From Georgenia_A wangjunii (GTDB taxonomy: Bacteria; Actinomycetota; Actinomycetes; Actinomycetales; Actinomycetaceae), in assembly GCF_036421915.1 (NCBI RefSeq), contig NZ_JAZGOM010000007.1: a DNA stretch of 64,000 nt; one strand, 5' to 3'. Below the pieces are notes generated by a model. That model made no database searches. It was not told where the DNA came from and saw only the letters and a list, made by a program, of their open reading frames with translations. Shown here in pieces: positions 34,902 through 44,045 of this stretch. Positions within the stretch are counted from its first letter, which is position 1. Each line of letters begins with the position of its first letter. A program made the position numbers and the translations under genes.

Positions 34902-35549
34902 GTGCCGCGCCCGGCGTTGGCTGGGACGGTGGACGACCTCCTTGCCCTCCTGCCCCAGTTCGGCCCCGGCCTGCTCCTCGTGGCCGGGCTCCTCGCCTTC
35001 GCCGAGTCGGCGCTCGGCGCCGGGATGCTCGTCCCGGGCGAGACGGTCGTCCTGCTCGTCGGCGCCGCGGCGGAGGGGCCGCAGCAGGTCCTGCTCGCGG
35101 GCGCCGTCGTCGCCGTCGGGGCGAGCGCCGGTGACCACGTCGGCTACCTCATCGGCCGCCGGCACGGGCACCGTCTGCGGACCTCCCGCCCGGTGCGCCG
35201 CGTCGGCACCGAGCACTGGGACCGTGCCATGGACGCGCTACGACGCCGCGGACCGTGGGCGGTCGTCGTCAGCCGCCTCCTGCCGGTCGTGCGGACGCTC
35301 GTGCCGGCCGCGGCCGGCGCCTCGGGGCTCGGGTACGGCCGGTTCCTCCCGGCCTCCGTGGTGGGGGCCTCGCTGTGGGCCGCACTGTGGGTCGGCGCGG
35401 GTGCGGTCGCCGGGACGGCCCTGCCACGCGTCGCCGGGCTTCTCGGGACGGCCGGGTGGTGGGGTCTCGCCGCGGTCGGCGCCGGGGTCGCCGTCGCGGT
35501 CGTGCTCCGCCGCCGGCGCCGCTCGCACGCGCTCGTGCCCGCCGCGTGA
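34902..35549 (+). CDS. DedA/SNARE-associated family membrane protein
   Basis: 215 residues from a GTG at 34902; a GTG at 34929 (VDDLLALLPQF) fits homologue starts equally well. LAFAESALGAGMLVPGETVVLLVG carries the family FxE and PGE motifs (about residues 31-50), GASAGDHVGYLIGRRHG the GDxxGYxxGR motif (about 73-88) and VVVSRLLPVVRTLVPAAAGASG the R-x-PxxR motif (about 120-141). About five membrane segments. DedA proteins are lipid-carrier or phospholipid transporters or scramblases; a role in undecaprenyl phosphate translocation has been shown for some members. Confidence 0.9.
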   Translation: MPRPALAGTVDDLLALLPQFGPGLLLVAGLLAFAESALGAGMLVPGETVVLLVGAAAEGPQQVLLAGAVVAVGASAGDHVGYLIGRRHGHRLRTSRPVRRVGTEHWDRAMDALRRRGPWAVVVSRLLPVVRTLVPAAAGASGLGYGRFLPASVVGASLWAALWVGAGAVAGTALPRVAGLLGTAGWWGLAAVGAGVAVAVVLRRRRRSHALVPAA

Positions 35550-35671
35550 CCGCGCCCACCGTGTGACTGCGCCCGCCGCGTGACCGCGCCCGCTGGTGCG
35601 GGCTCCCAGATGTGGCACCATCGATTGCCCGGTCCCGCCGGGCTCCCCTCACCACGAAGGAGCGCACCGCC

Positions 35672-37609
35672 GTGCCCGCTGCAGCCCCCGCCCGGCGGCG
35701 TCCTCGTCCCGAACCCGGCCCCGGCCCGCGCCCGTACACCCTGCCCGGGGGAACGTTGCGCCGCTCCGGCGCCCTCGTCGCCCGGGGGATGAAGGACTCG
35801 CCGCGCAGCTCGGCGCTCGCCGTCGTCAGCTCCGTCGTCTACGGCCTCGGCACGGTGGGCTCCGGCCTCCTCCTCGGCGAGGTCACCGACCGCGTCGTCA
35901 CCCCCGCGCTCAGCGGCGAGGACGTCCCCGTCGCGCACATCTGGTGGGCCGCCGCGGGACTCTTCCTCGTCGGGCTCCTCACCGCCGTCGCCGTCGCCGG
36001 GCGCCGCGTCTGGGCCGGCGCCGCCGTCTTCGAGATCCAGGCCGCCCACCGGCTGCGCGTCACCCGCCAGTACCTCCGCCTGCCCGTCAGCTGGCACCGC
36101 CGCCACCCGGCGGGCCGGCTCCTGTCCAACGCGAACGCGGACGCCGAGGCCGCCTCGGGCGTCTTCATGCCGCTGCCGTTCGCGCTGGGCGTCGCCGTCA
36201 TGCTCGTCGTCGCCGCCACCGCCATGCTCGCCGCCGACGTCGTCATGGGGCTCGTCGGGGTGAGCGTCCTGCCGGTCGTCATCGTCGCCAACGCGATCTT
36301 CCGTCGGGCCATGGCGCCGCGCGTCGGTGCCTCGCAGCGGCTGCGCGCCGAGGTGGCCGACGTCGCCCACGAGTCCTTCGAGGCCGCCCTCCTCGTCAAG
36401 TCCCTCGGTACCGAGGACAGGGAGGAGCGGCGCTTCGACGAGGTGACCGAGCGGCTCCTCCACGCCAACGTCGCCATGGGCAAGGTCCGCTCGGTGTTCG
36501 ACCCGATCATCGAGTTCCTGCCCTCGCTCGCCACGCTCGCGGTCATCGCCGTCGGCGCGTGGCAGGTGCAGCGCGGGGCCGCCGACACCGGCGACGTCGT
36601 CATGATCTCCTACCTCCTGACGATCATGACGTTCCCCGTGCGCGCGATCGGATTCGTCCTCGCCGAGCTGCCGCGCTCGCTCGTCGGGCACGAGCGCATC
36701 GCGCGGGTCGTCGACGCGACCGGGGCGATGCCCGAGGGGGACCGCACCCTCACCGGCACCGGCGGGCTCGACGTCCGCGTCGAGGGCGTCACGCTCGAGG
36801 TCCCGGCACGACTGGTGCCCGACGCCGACGAGGACGGCCCGCCCGCCGCCGCCGGCGAGCACCCCGGCACGGTGGCGCTCCTGCGGGACGTGTCGATGCG
36901 CCTGCCGGCCGGGCGCACCGTCGCCCTCGTCGGGCCGACGGGTGCGGGCAAGACGACCCTGACGAACGTCGTCGCACGCCTCCTCGACCCGACGTCCGGG
37001 CGCGTGCTCCTCGACGGCGTCGACGCCCGGGAGCTCACGAGCGCGACCCGCACCGGCACCGTCGCGCTCGTCGGGCAGTCGACGTTCATCTTCGACGACA
37101 CGATTCGCGGCAACATCGCGCTCGACGACGACGGCTCCATCGACGACGACGCCGTGTGGGAGGCGCTCACGACCGCCCGCGCCGCCGACTTCGTCCGCGC
37201 CCTGCCCGCCGGCCTCGACACGAAGGTGGGGGAGCGGGGCACGACCCTCTCGGGCGGCCAGCGCCAGCGCCTCGCCATCGCCCGCGCGCTCGTGCGCCGC
37301 CCGCGGCTGCTCATCCTCGACGACGCGACGAGCGCCGTCGACCCCGTCGTCGAGCAGCAGATCCTCGCCGGGCTGGGCGCGACGACGGGGGCGGGCGGCG
37401 CCGTCACCGTCCTCCTCGTCGCCTACCGGACGGCGACGATCGCCCTCGCCGACGAGGTGGTCCACCTCGACCGGGGGCGCGTCGTCGACGTCGGCACCCA
37501 CGAGGAGCTCATGTCCCGGGACGCCGGTTACGTCGATCTCGCGACCGCGTACGCGCGGCGCACCGCCGAGCGGGACGCCGCCCGCGCCGAGGAGGCCGAG
37601 CAGCGATGA
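35672..37609 (+). CDS. ABC exporter subunit A (TMD-NBD half-transporter with degenerate ATP site)
   Basis: 645 residues from a GTG at 35672, with GAAGGAG upstream. Six-helix exporter TMD (about residues 40-330) and NBD (about 375-620). Walker A is GPTGAGKTT (about 416-424), signature LSGGQRQRL, Walker B LLILDDATSAVD and the H-loop reads AYRTAT. Thus the catalytic Glu is Asp and the switch His is Tyr, the marks of the non-hydrolytic site of heterodimeric exporters. The ATGA overlap with the next gene supports a heterodimer. The substrate is unknown; drugs, peptides or lipids are all possible for this class. Confidence 0.92.
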   Translation: MPAAAPARRRPRPEPGPGPRPYTLPGGTLRRSGALVARGMKDSPRSSALAVVSSVVYGLGTVGSGLLLGEVTDRVVTPALSGEDVPVAHIWWAAAGLFLVGLLTAVAVAGRRVWAGAAVFEIQAAHRLRVTRQYLRLPVSWHRRHPAGRLLSNANADAEAASGVFMPLPFALGVAVMLVVAATAMLAADVVMGLVGVSVLPVVIVANAIFRRAMAPRVGASQRLRAEVADVAHESFEAALLVKSLGTEDREERRFDEVTERLLHANVAMGKVRSVFDPIIEFLPSLATLAVIAVGAWQVQRGAADTGDVVMISYLLTIMTFPVRAIGFVLAELPRSLVGHERIARVVDATGAMPEGDRTLTGTGGLDVRVEGVTLEVPARLVPDADEDGPPAAAGEHPGTVALLRDVSMRLPAGRTVALVGPTGAGKTTLTNVVARLLDPTSGRVLLDGVDARELTSATRTGTVALVGQSTFIFDDTIRGNIALDDDGSIDDDAVWEALTTARAADFVRALPAGLDTKVGERGTTLSGGQRQRLAIARALVRRPRLLILDDATSAVDPVVEQQILAGLGATTGAGGAVTVLLVAYRTATIALADEVVHLDRGRVVDVGTHEELMSRDAGYVDLATAYARRTAERDAARAEEAEQR

Positions 37610-39546
37610 GCACCCAGATCTCCTCCGCGAGCGAGCTCGGGGTCATGGCCACCGTCCGGCGCGGGCTCCAGCTCTCGCCGGCCATGCTCGAGGGCATCGG
37701 CTGGACGCTCGTCCTCGCTCTCGTCGCCACCGCCGGGCGCGTCGTCGTGCCCGTCGCCATCCAGCTCGTCACCGACAACGCCATCCTCGCGCCGGGCGGG
37801 CCCGACGTCGCCGCCGTCGCGTGGACGGCGCTCGCGGGGGTCGGCGTCGTCGTCCTCGCGGGGATCGCCACCGGCGTCGTCAACCTCCGGCTGTTCCGCA
37901 CGAGCGAGCGGGGCCTCGCCCAGCTCCGGGTGCGGACGTTCCGCCACGTCCACGACCTCTCGGTCCTCACCCAGTCCGCGGAGCGCAGCGGCTCGCTCGT
38001 CTCGCGGGTGACGAGTGACGTCGACACGATCTCCCGCTTCGTCCAGTTCGGCGGCCTCCAGCTCATCCTCAACGTCGGCCAGCTGCTCGTGGCCACCGTC
38101 GCGATGCTCGTGTACTCCCCGATCCTCACCGCCGTCGTGTGGGCGTGCTTCGCGCCGATGTTCGTCCTCGCACCGCGGGCGCAGCGGGTCATCAGCAGGG
38201 CCTACGGGCTCGTGCGTGAGCGCGTCGGCGCCATGCTCGGCGCGATCTCGGAGTCGGTCGTGGGCGCGGAGACGATCCGTGCGTACGGGGCGGCCGGACG
38301 GACGCAGCGGCGCGTCGACGCCTCCGTGCGCGAGCACCGCGACGCCGCCGTCAAGGCGCAGACGTTCACCGCCGTGGCGTTCTCCACCGGCATGCTGCTG
38401 TCCGGCGTCGCGCTGGCGGCGACCGTCGTCGTCGGCACGTTCCTCGGCCTCGACGGCCAGCTGACCGTGGGCCGGCTGCTGGCGTTCCTCTTCCTCGTCC
38501 AGATGTTCACCGGTCCCGTCCAGAACGCGACGGAGATGCTCAACGAGCTCCAGAACGCCGTCGCCGGGTGGCGGCGCGTCATCGCCGTCCTCGAGACGCC
38601 GCTCGACGTCACGGACCCCGACGTGCCCGCGGGCACGGACGGCACCGGCGAGACCCGCGCGAGCAACGCCGACGGCGGTGCGTGGGCGGGCGCTGGTGCG
38701 GCGGCGGGCACCGGGGCCGTGGCGACGGGCGCTGGTGCGGCGGCGGTCGCGGGACCGGCCCCGGGCGGGACCGTGCCGCGCGCCGACGACGCACGCCGGC
38801 GCTCCCCCCGGGCGGCGCGGGTCGACTTCGACGGCGTCCGGTTCGGCTACCCCTCCGGGCCGGAGGTGCTCCACGGCGTCGACCTGACGATCGAGGCCGG
38901 TACGTCGGTCGCCGTCGTCGGGGAGACGGGCTCGGGCAAGACGACGCTCGCCAAGCTCCTCGCGCGCCTCATGGACCCCACGGCCGGCCGAGTGCTGCTC
39001 GACGGCGTCGACCTGCGCGAGCTGCCCCTGGCGACGCTACGCAGCCGGGTGGTCATGGTGCCGCAGGAGGGTTTCCTCTTCGACGGCACCATCGCGGAGA
39101 ACATGGCCTACGGGCGCGTGCCGCGCTCGGCCGACGACGTCTCCCGCGCCGTCGACGCCCTCGGGCTCGACGACTGGCTCGCCGGGCTCCCCGACGGGAT
39201 CGGCACGCGCGTCGGGCAGCGCGGGGAGTCACTCTCCGCCGGCGAGCGCCAGCTCGTCGCCATCGCCCGCGCCTACCTCGCCGATGCCGACCTCCTCGTC
39301 CTCGACGAGGCGACCTCGGCGGTGGACCCGTCGACGGAGACCCGCATCGCCGGCGCGCTCGAGCAGCTCGCCGCCGGGCGCACGTCCGTGGCGATCGCGC
39401 ACCGGCTCTCGACGGCGGAGGCGGCGGACCTCGTCGTCGTCGTCGACGCCGGGCACGTCGTCGAGGTCGGCCCGCACGCCGAGCTCGTCGGCCGCGGCGG
39501 GGTCTACGCCCGGATGCACGAGAGCTGGGTCAGCCAGACGCGCTAG
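37606..39546 (+). CDS. ABC exporter subunit B (TMD-NBD half-transporter, catalytic ATP site)
   Basis: 646 residues. The exporter TMD (about 20-325) is joined to the NBD (about 405-640) by an unusual Ala/Gly-rich linker (about 345-400). Walker A is GETGSGKTT, Walker B LLVLDEATSAVD with the catalytic Glu, and the H-loop is IAHRLST with the switch His. The signature is altered to LSAGERQL. So this subunit gives the active Walker motifs and subunit A gives the intact LSGGQ, while the opposite site is degenerate on both faces. The start overlaps the stop of subunit A by four bases. Confidence 0.93.
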   Translation: MSTQISSASELGVMATVRRGLQLSPAMLEGIGWTLVLALVATAGRVVVPVAIQLVTDNAILAPGGPDVAAVAWTALAGVGVVVLAGIATGVVNLRLFRTSERGLAQLRVRTFRHVHDLSVLTQSAERSGSLVSRVTSDVDTISRFVQFGGLQLILNVGQLLVATVAMLVYSPILTAVVWACFAPMFVLAPRAQRVISRAYGLVRERVGAMLGAISESVVGAETIRAYGAAGRTQRRVDASVREHRDAAVKAQTFTAVAFSTGMLLSGVALAATVVVGTFLGLDGQLTVGRLLAFLFLVQMFTGPVQNATEMLNELQNAVAGWRRVIAVLETPLDVTDPDVPAGTDGTGETRASNADGGAWAGAGAAAGTGAVATGAGAAAVAGPAPGGTVPRADDARRRSPRAARVDFDGVRFGYPSGPEVLHGVDLTIEAGTSVAVVGETGSGKTTLAKLLARLMDPTAGRVLLDGVDLRELPLATLRSRVVMVPQEGFLFDGTIAENMAYGRVPRSADDVSRAVDALGLDDWLAGLPDGIGTRVGQRGESLSAGERQLVAIARAYLADADLLVLDEATSAVDPSTETRIAGALEQLAAGRTSVAIAHRLSTAEAADLVVVVDAGHVVEVGPHAELVGRGGVYARMHESWVSQTR

Positions 39547-39598
39547 CACTCGGGCGCGCGCGGTACCGGGTCGGCACTGACCCGGGTCGAGCGGTCGC

Positions 39599-39829
39599 TC
39601 AGAGACGCTCGATGCGGGGGCTGTTGAGCGGGACGCGACGGGCGTCGCCGTTGCCGAAGTCGACGATGATCGACGCGTCGCCGTCGAGGGCGACGACCTT
39701 GCCGAGGCCGTGACGGTCGTGCGAGATGTGCGCTCCGACCGGGATCGGCTCGGCCGGGGGCACCTGGCGCCCAGCGTTGAACGGACTGTTGGGCAGGTAC
39801 GGGCGGGAGCCTGCGGGTCTGGTGGCCAT
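39599..39829 (-). CDS. Small conserved protein with a Tudor/KOW-like HDRHGLGKV domain
   Basis: 76 residues from the ATG at 39829. After YLPNSPFNAGRQVPPAEP the core ISHDRHGLGKVVALDGDASIIVDFGNGDARRVPL resembles the C-terminal Tudor-like domain of UvrD/PcrA helicases and the CarD/TRCF interaction fold (H-x-x-x-G-x-G-x-V ... F-x-x-G). That would suggest RNA-polymerase or nucleic-acid contact, but it is resemblance only. It is convergent with the ABC operon. The 39830-40016 spacer has nothing else recognisable. Confidence 0.72.
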   Translation of the reverse strand: MATRPAGSRPYLPNSPFNAGRQVPPAEPIPVGAHISHDRHGLGKVVALDGDASIIVDFGNGDARRVPLNSPRIERL

Positions 39830-40016
39830 ACCCCCATCATGCGCCCCCTGGGCAAGCGTTGGAACCCCGGGGCGTTCGGCGGTCGCCACGGACGGCGGTC
39901 CGCAGCGAGGCGGGAACCGGGTTTTCGTAGGCGGCGCATGACGATTCTCACTGTGTGCGCGCGGGCGGCCCGCGGGCACGGACAGGCCCCCGGCAGGCCG
40001 GCGCGCCCGAGCACCG

Positions 40017-40316
40017 TCAGGCCGTAGGGCGGACCACCCAGACGTCGCGGATCGCCACGCCGGCGTCCTTGATGAGGTTGACGAGCGGGCAGCGCCGCAG
40101 GACGAGTGCCTTGAGCTCGTCGAGCTCGGCCTCGGGAACGTCGGTCGTCAGCGCGAGGGTGAGGGTGAGCTCCTGGAAGTGCGGCGAGACGTCGGCGGGC
40201 CGGCGAAGCCGCGCAGGTCGATCGTGCCCGTCGCGTGCGTCTCCAGCGCGTCGAAGGTGAAGCGCCCGCCACGTCCGGACGGCGACCGAGACCGCCCCCC
40301 ACCTGCGTCCCATACC
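40017..40316 (-). pseudogene. Frameshifted remnant, OsmC-like
   Basis: The minus strand encodes FTFDALETHATGTIDLRGFAG in one frame (about 40257-40195) and, one frame over, ADVSPHFQELTLTLAL, then LKALVLRRCPLVNLIKDAGV to a TGA at 40019. Joined, they read as the C-terminal half of an OsmC/Ohr-like protein, including the Cys-Pro of the redox site. A one-base shift near 40193 and the lack of a full N-terminal half mark it as broken. An ATG at about 40312 begins a third short segment in the downstream frame. Either genuine decay or a sequencing error could explain it. The exact family is uncertain. Confidence 0.5.
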
Positions 40317-40404
40317 GCGGGACGAGTCGTCCCGCCGGTGCCGCGAGAGGGCCGAAGGGACTACCGCCGACCGCGCGCCGGGCCGGGTCTGGCAAGATCG
40401 GCGC

Positions 40405-40800
40405 GTGGCCGACGCAACCGTTCCGAGCAGCTCCCTCGACCCGGCGATCGCCGCACGGCTCCGGCGCGACGCGCACGGGCTCGTGTGCGCCGTCGTCCAG
40501 GAGGACCGGACCAAGGACGTCCTCATGGTCGGTTGGATGGACGACGAGGCTCTCGCCCGCACCCTGACGACCGGGCGCGTGACGTTCTGGTCCCGCTCGC
40601 GCCAGGAGTACTGGCGCAAGGGCGACACGTCCGGGCACACCCAGCACGTCCGCTCGGTCGAGCTCGACTGCGACGGCGACGCCGTCCTCGTGCGGGTGCA
40701 CCAGGTCGGCGCCGCGTGCCACACCGGCACGCGCACGTGCTTCGAGGCCGGCGGGGACCTCGGCGCCGTCGTCGGGGACAAGCCGGAGGAGGTCCTGTGA
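40405..40800 (+). CDS. hisI: Phosphoribosyl-AMP cyclohydrolase HisI
   Basis: 131 residues from a GTG at 40405. VLMVGWMDDEAL (about 35-46), TFWSRSRQEYWRKGDTSGHTQHV (about 60-82), ELDCDGDAVLVRVHQVGAACHTG (about 86-108) contain the zinc Cys residues and Mg-binding DxDxD-like site. It opens the purine ring of PR-AMP in histidine synthesis. The HisE domain is not fused here. The stop overlaps the trpE start (GTGA), linking the histidine and tryptophan blocks. Confidence 0.96.
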   Translation: MADATVPSSSLDPAIAARLRRDAHGLVCAVVQEDRTKDVLMVGWMDDEALARTLTTGRVTFWSRSRQEYWRKGDTSGHTQHVRSVELDCDGDAVLVRVHQVGAACHTGTRTCFEAGGDLGAVVGDKPEEVL

Positions 40801-42422
40801 GCCCGCAGCCGCCCATGTGGGGCGAGACGTGGCCGAGCCTGCCCGAGTTCCGCGCCTCCGCGGCCGACCGACGGGTCGTCCCCGTCGTGCGCCGGCTCCT
40901 CGCCGACGACGTCACGCCCGTCGGCCTGTACCGCCAGCTCGCGGGGGGCCGCCCGGGCACGTTCATCCTCGAGTCCGCCGAGCACGGCGCGTGGGCGCGG
41001 TGGTCCTTCGTCGGCGTCCACTCGCGCGCGACGCTCGTCTCCCGCGGCGGGCGTGCGCGCTGGACCGGGGACGTCCCCGTGGGGATCCCGCGTGAGGGCG
41101 CGGTGCTCGACGTCCTCGAGCGGACCCTCGCCGCCCTCCACACCCCGGCGCTGCCCGGGCTCCCGCCGCTCACCGGCGGCCTCGTCGGTGCTCTCGGGTG
41201 GGACGTCCTGCGCCAGTGGGAGCCGCGCCTGCGGGCCAACGCCCCCGCCGAGCTCGACGCCCCGGAGGTCGCCCTGTGCCTCGCGAGCGACCTCGCCGCC
41301 GTCGACCACGCCGACGGCTCCGTGTGGCTCATCGCCAACGCCATCAACTTCGACGACACCGACGAGCGCGTCGACGACGCCTACGCCGACGCCGTGGCCC
41401 GCCTCGACGCGATGGAGGCCACGCTCCTCGCGCCGTCCCGCTCGCACGCCGCCGTCCAGGTGGCCGGCGCTGCCGAGGCCGAGCTGCGCTTCCGGACCTC
41501 GCAGGAGGACTTCGAGAACGGCGTCCGCGCCGCGAAGGCGGCCATCCGCGACGGCGAGGTGTTCCAGCTCGTCCTGTCCCAGCGCCTCGATATCGACTGC
41601 CCCGCGGAGCCGCTCGACGTCTACCGCGTCCTGCGGACGATCAACCCGAGCCCGTACATGTACTACCTCCAGCTGCCCGACGCGGACGCCGACGGCGACC
41701 GCGGGACGTTCGCCGTCGTCGGCTCGAGCCCGGAGACCCTCGTCAAGGCCGACGCCGGCACGGTCGTGACGTTCCCCATCGCCGGGTCCCGCCCGCGGGG
41801 TGCCACCCCGGAGGAGGACCGCACCCTCGCCGAGGAGCTGCTCGCGGACCCCAAGGAGCGCTCGGAGCACATCATGCTCGTCGACCTCGCGCGCAACGAC
41901 CTCGTCAAGGTCTGCGACCCCGAGACCGTCGAGGTCATCGAGCTCATGGAGATCAAGCGCTTCAGCCACATCATGCACATCTCCTCGACGGTGACCGGCC
42001 GGCTGCGCGAGGGCGCGAGCGCCCTCGACTGCCTCGTCGCGACGTTCCCGGCCGGCACGCTGTCCGGGGCTCCCAAGCCCCGCGCGATCGAGCTCATCGA
42101 CGACCTCGAGCCGGCGCGCCGGGGGATCTACGGCGGGACGGTCGGGTACTTCGACTTCGCCGGGAACGCGGACATGGCCATCGCCATCCGCACGGCGTTC
42201 ATCCGCGACGGCGTCGCGAGCGTCCAGGCGGGCGGCGGCATCGTCGCCGACTCCGTGCCGACGCTCGAGTACGAGGAGTCGCGGAACAAGGCCGCCGCCG
42301 CCGTCCGGGCGGTCCAGCGCGCCGCGAACCTCCGGCCCGCCGGGGGAGACGAGGGCGGGGCCGTGGCGGTCGGCGCCGCGGCCGAGGCAGCGAGGGGCCA
42401 GGCCGGGGGAGACCCGGCGTGA
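40797..42422 (+). CDS. trpE: Anthranilate synthase component I TrpE
   Basis: 541 residues from a GTG at 40797. The N-terminal regulatory region has TFILESAEHG (about 53-62), matching the LLES element of the tryptophan feedback site. The chorismate-binding core follows: FQLVLSQRLDID, TINPSPYMYYLQL, VVGSSPETLVK, PIAGSRPRG, LVDLARNDL, SHIMHISSTVTG, FPAGTLSGAPKPRAIELID and VQAGGGIVADS. It makes anthranilate from chorismate with ammonia from TrpG, which is not in the window. An Ala/Gly-rich tail of about 30 residues ends the protein. The start and stop both overlap neighbours by four bases. Confidence 0.97.
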   Translation: MSPQPPMWGETWPSLPEFRASAADRRVVPVVRRLLADDVTPVGLYRQLAGGRPGTFILESAEHGAWARWSFVGVHSRATLVSRGGRARWTGDVPVGIPREGAVLDVLERTLAALHTPALPGLPPLTGGLVGALGWDVLRQWEPRLRANAPAELDAPEVALCLASDLAAVDHADGSVWLIANAINFDDTDERVDDAYADAVARLDAMEATLLAPSRSHAAVQVAGAAEAELRFRTSQEDFENGVRAAKAAIRDGEVFQLVLSQRLDIDCPAEPLDVYRVLRTINPSPYMYYLQLPDADADGDRGTFAVVGSSPETLVKADAGTVVTFPIAGSRPRGATPEEDRTLAEELLADPKERSEHIMLVDLARNDLVKVCDPETVEVIELMEIKRFSHIMHISSTVTGRLREGASALDCLVATFPAGTLSGAPKPRAIELIDDLEPARRGIYGGTVGYFDFAGNADMAIAIRTAFIRDGVASVQAGGGIVADSVPTLEYEESRNKAAAAVRAVQRAANLRPAGGDEGGAVAVGAAAEAARGQAGGDPA

Positions 42423-43264
42423 ACGTGCCTCGCGGGCGGCTCGTCCTGGCGGTGCTCGTCCTCGGGGGCGCCGGCTTCGCCCTGTCCGCGACGACGTGGC
42501 TGCGGGCCACCGTCCCGACGGTCCTCGAGCTCGTCGACATCACCGTCCCCGGCACGGACGCGGTCCCGGCCGTCAGCGCCGCGTCGCTCGCCGTCCTCGC
42601 GGCCGCCCTCGCCGTCGCCATCGGGGGGCGCGCGGCCGCCACCCTCGGCGGCCTCGCCCTCGTCGGCATCGGCGCGCTCGTCGTCGTCTCCGCGGTCGGC
42701 TTCATCGCCGACCCGGACCCGGTCGCGCTGAGCACGGCGGCCGAGGTGAGCGGCGTGCGGCAGGTCACCGGCGAGGTGACGGTGACCCTCGCGCCGTACG
42801 CGGCGGCCGTCGTCGGCGCGCTCGTCGCGGCCGCGGGCATCGTCGTCGCCGTCGCCGCGCGCTCGTGGCGCGCGGGCGGCCGTCGCTTCGAGCGCGCCGG
42901 GGCGCCGGCCGGGGTCACGGCTCCCGCGGCCGGCTCGCCCGCCACGCCCCCCGGCGACGACGGCGATCGCCCGATCGTGCCCGGGGCCGGCGCCCACCGG
43001 GGTGCACCGGCCGCCGGTGCACGTCCGGGCGTGCCCGACGAGGGCGCCGGCACGGGCGGGTCCGACGACGACGCCGGCTTCGGCAGGTCCGCCGACGGCG
43101 CTCGCCCCGTGGGTCCCGGCGCGGCACCCGCCGCCGCGCCGGCGCCCGGATCGGCGGCCACCGGCGAGACGCCGGACGCACCGGGGAGCGCGCGGCTGCG
43201 CGCCATGGACGACTGGGACGCGCTCGGACGCGGCGAGGACCCTTCCGCCTCTGACGCCCGATAG
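42419..43264 (+). CDS. Trp-biosynthesis-associated membrane protein (TIGR02234)
   Basis: 281 residues from a GTG at 42419. Four membrane segments (about 8-28, 50-70, 73-95, 125-148) are followed by a long Pro/Ala/Gly/Asp-rich tail that ends LRAMDDWDALGRGEDPS. The WDALxRGEDPT-type ending and position right after trpE are diagnostic of TIGR02234. The function is unknown; by context it may affect tryptophan or indole handling at the membrane. It overlaps trpE by four bases. Confidence 0.9.
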   Translation: MNVPRGRLVLAVLVLGGAGFALSATTWLRATVPTVLELVDITVPGTDAVPAVSAASLAVLAAALAVAIGGRAAATLGGLALVGIGALVVVSAVGFIADPDPVALSTAAEVSGVRQVTGEVTVTLAPYAAAVVGALVAAAGIVVAVAARSWRAGGRRFERAGAPAGVTAPAAGSPATPPGDDGDRPIVPGAGAHRGAPAAGARPGVPDEGAGTGGSDDDAGFGRSADGARPVGPGAAPAAAPAPGSAATGETPDAPGSARLRAMDDWDALGRGEDPSASDAR

Positions 43265-43306
43265 GCTGCCCCCAGCATCCACGAGGCGTCGGCGAAAGAG
43301 ACGGAC

Positions 43307-43588
43307 ATGGCTGAGCAGGGCACGAACCGCACGTACGAGCTCCCCACGGGCTCTCCCGCCGGCAACCACGGGAAGACGACCGCCTCCTGGGCGCTCGTGT
43401 GGGGCGTCTGCCTCGGCCTCGTCGTCGTCGGCCTCGGCCTCATGATGTGGGAGATGTGGGTCGTCGCTGCCGGCTCCGCCGTCGTCGTCATCGCCCTCGT
43501 CGCGAGCCTCGTCATGCGGGGGATGGGGATGGGCCAGCCCACCCAGTCCGGCGGACGCCGCAGCGGCTCTGACGACTGGTACGCCTGA
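43307..43588 (+). CDS. HGxxPAAW-family membrane protein
   Basis: 93 residues with two membrane segments (about 26-46 and 50-70). The NHGKTTASWALVWG segment corresponds to the HGxxPAAW motif of this small actinobacterial family, with Thr-Thr-Ala-Ser replacing the usual residues, and RSGSDDWYA is the family's ending. It occurs almost always between TIGR02234 and trpC. The function is unknown. A 7-bp stem with a GTGA loop (43599-43616) lies just after the stop. Confidence 0.85.
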   Translation: MAEQGTNRTYELPTGSPAGNHGKTTASWALVWGVCLGLVVVGLGLMMWEMWVVAAGSAVVVIALVASLVMRGMGMGQPTQSGGRRSGSDDWYA

Positions 43589-43631
43589 ACCACCACGTGC
43601 GCCGGGTGACCGGCGCGAGTCTGGAGTGACC

Positions 43632-44045
43632 ATGCCGAAGAGCACCGACGGCGACGCCCCCACCTCCGCGCCCTCCTACGGCGCCGAGCAGGCGCGCGCG
43701 GGGCGTGAGGCCGGGATGGCCGCCCGCTACGACGACGAGCAGGTGGACCGCTCGACCGAGAAGAACAAGCCCGGCACGTGGGCCCTCATCCTCGGCATCG
43801 CCTCGATCGTCCTGCTCGTGTTCCCGCCGATCATCGCGCTCACCCTCGGCACCATGGTGTGCATCGCGAGCATCGTCCTCGGGATCAAGGGCGTGCGGGC
43901 GGCGAGCGCGGGGCTCTCCACCACCCGGGCGCAGGCGTTCTGCGGGCTCCTCCTCGGCGGGGTCGCACTCGTCCTCTACGTCGCCGCCATCTGGGGCGCC
44001 GTCCTCGTCCAGACGGGCGCGATCGACCTGACCAAGCTCGGCTGA
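43632..44045 (+). CDS. DUF4190-like membrane protein
   Basis: 137 residues from the ATG at 43632, with TGGAG five bases upstream. The hydrophilic N-terminal 45 residues precede KPGTWALILGIASIVLLVFPPIIALTLGTMVCIASIVLGIKGVR and LCGLLLGGVALVLYVAAIWGA-type second segment, the usual two-helix DUF4190 arrangement. Proteins of this kind are common in trp regions of Micrococcales but are uncharacterised. Confidence 0.8.
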   Translation: MPKSTDGDAPTSAPSYGAEQARAGREAGMAARYDDEQVDRSTEKNKPGTWALILGIASIVLLVFPPIIALTLGTMVCIASIVLGIKGVRAASAGLSTTRAQAFCGLLLGGVALVLYVAAIWGAVLVQTGAIDLTKLG

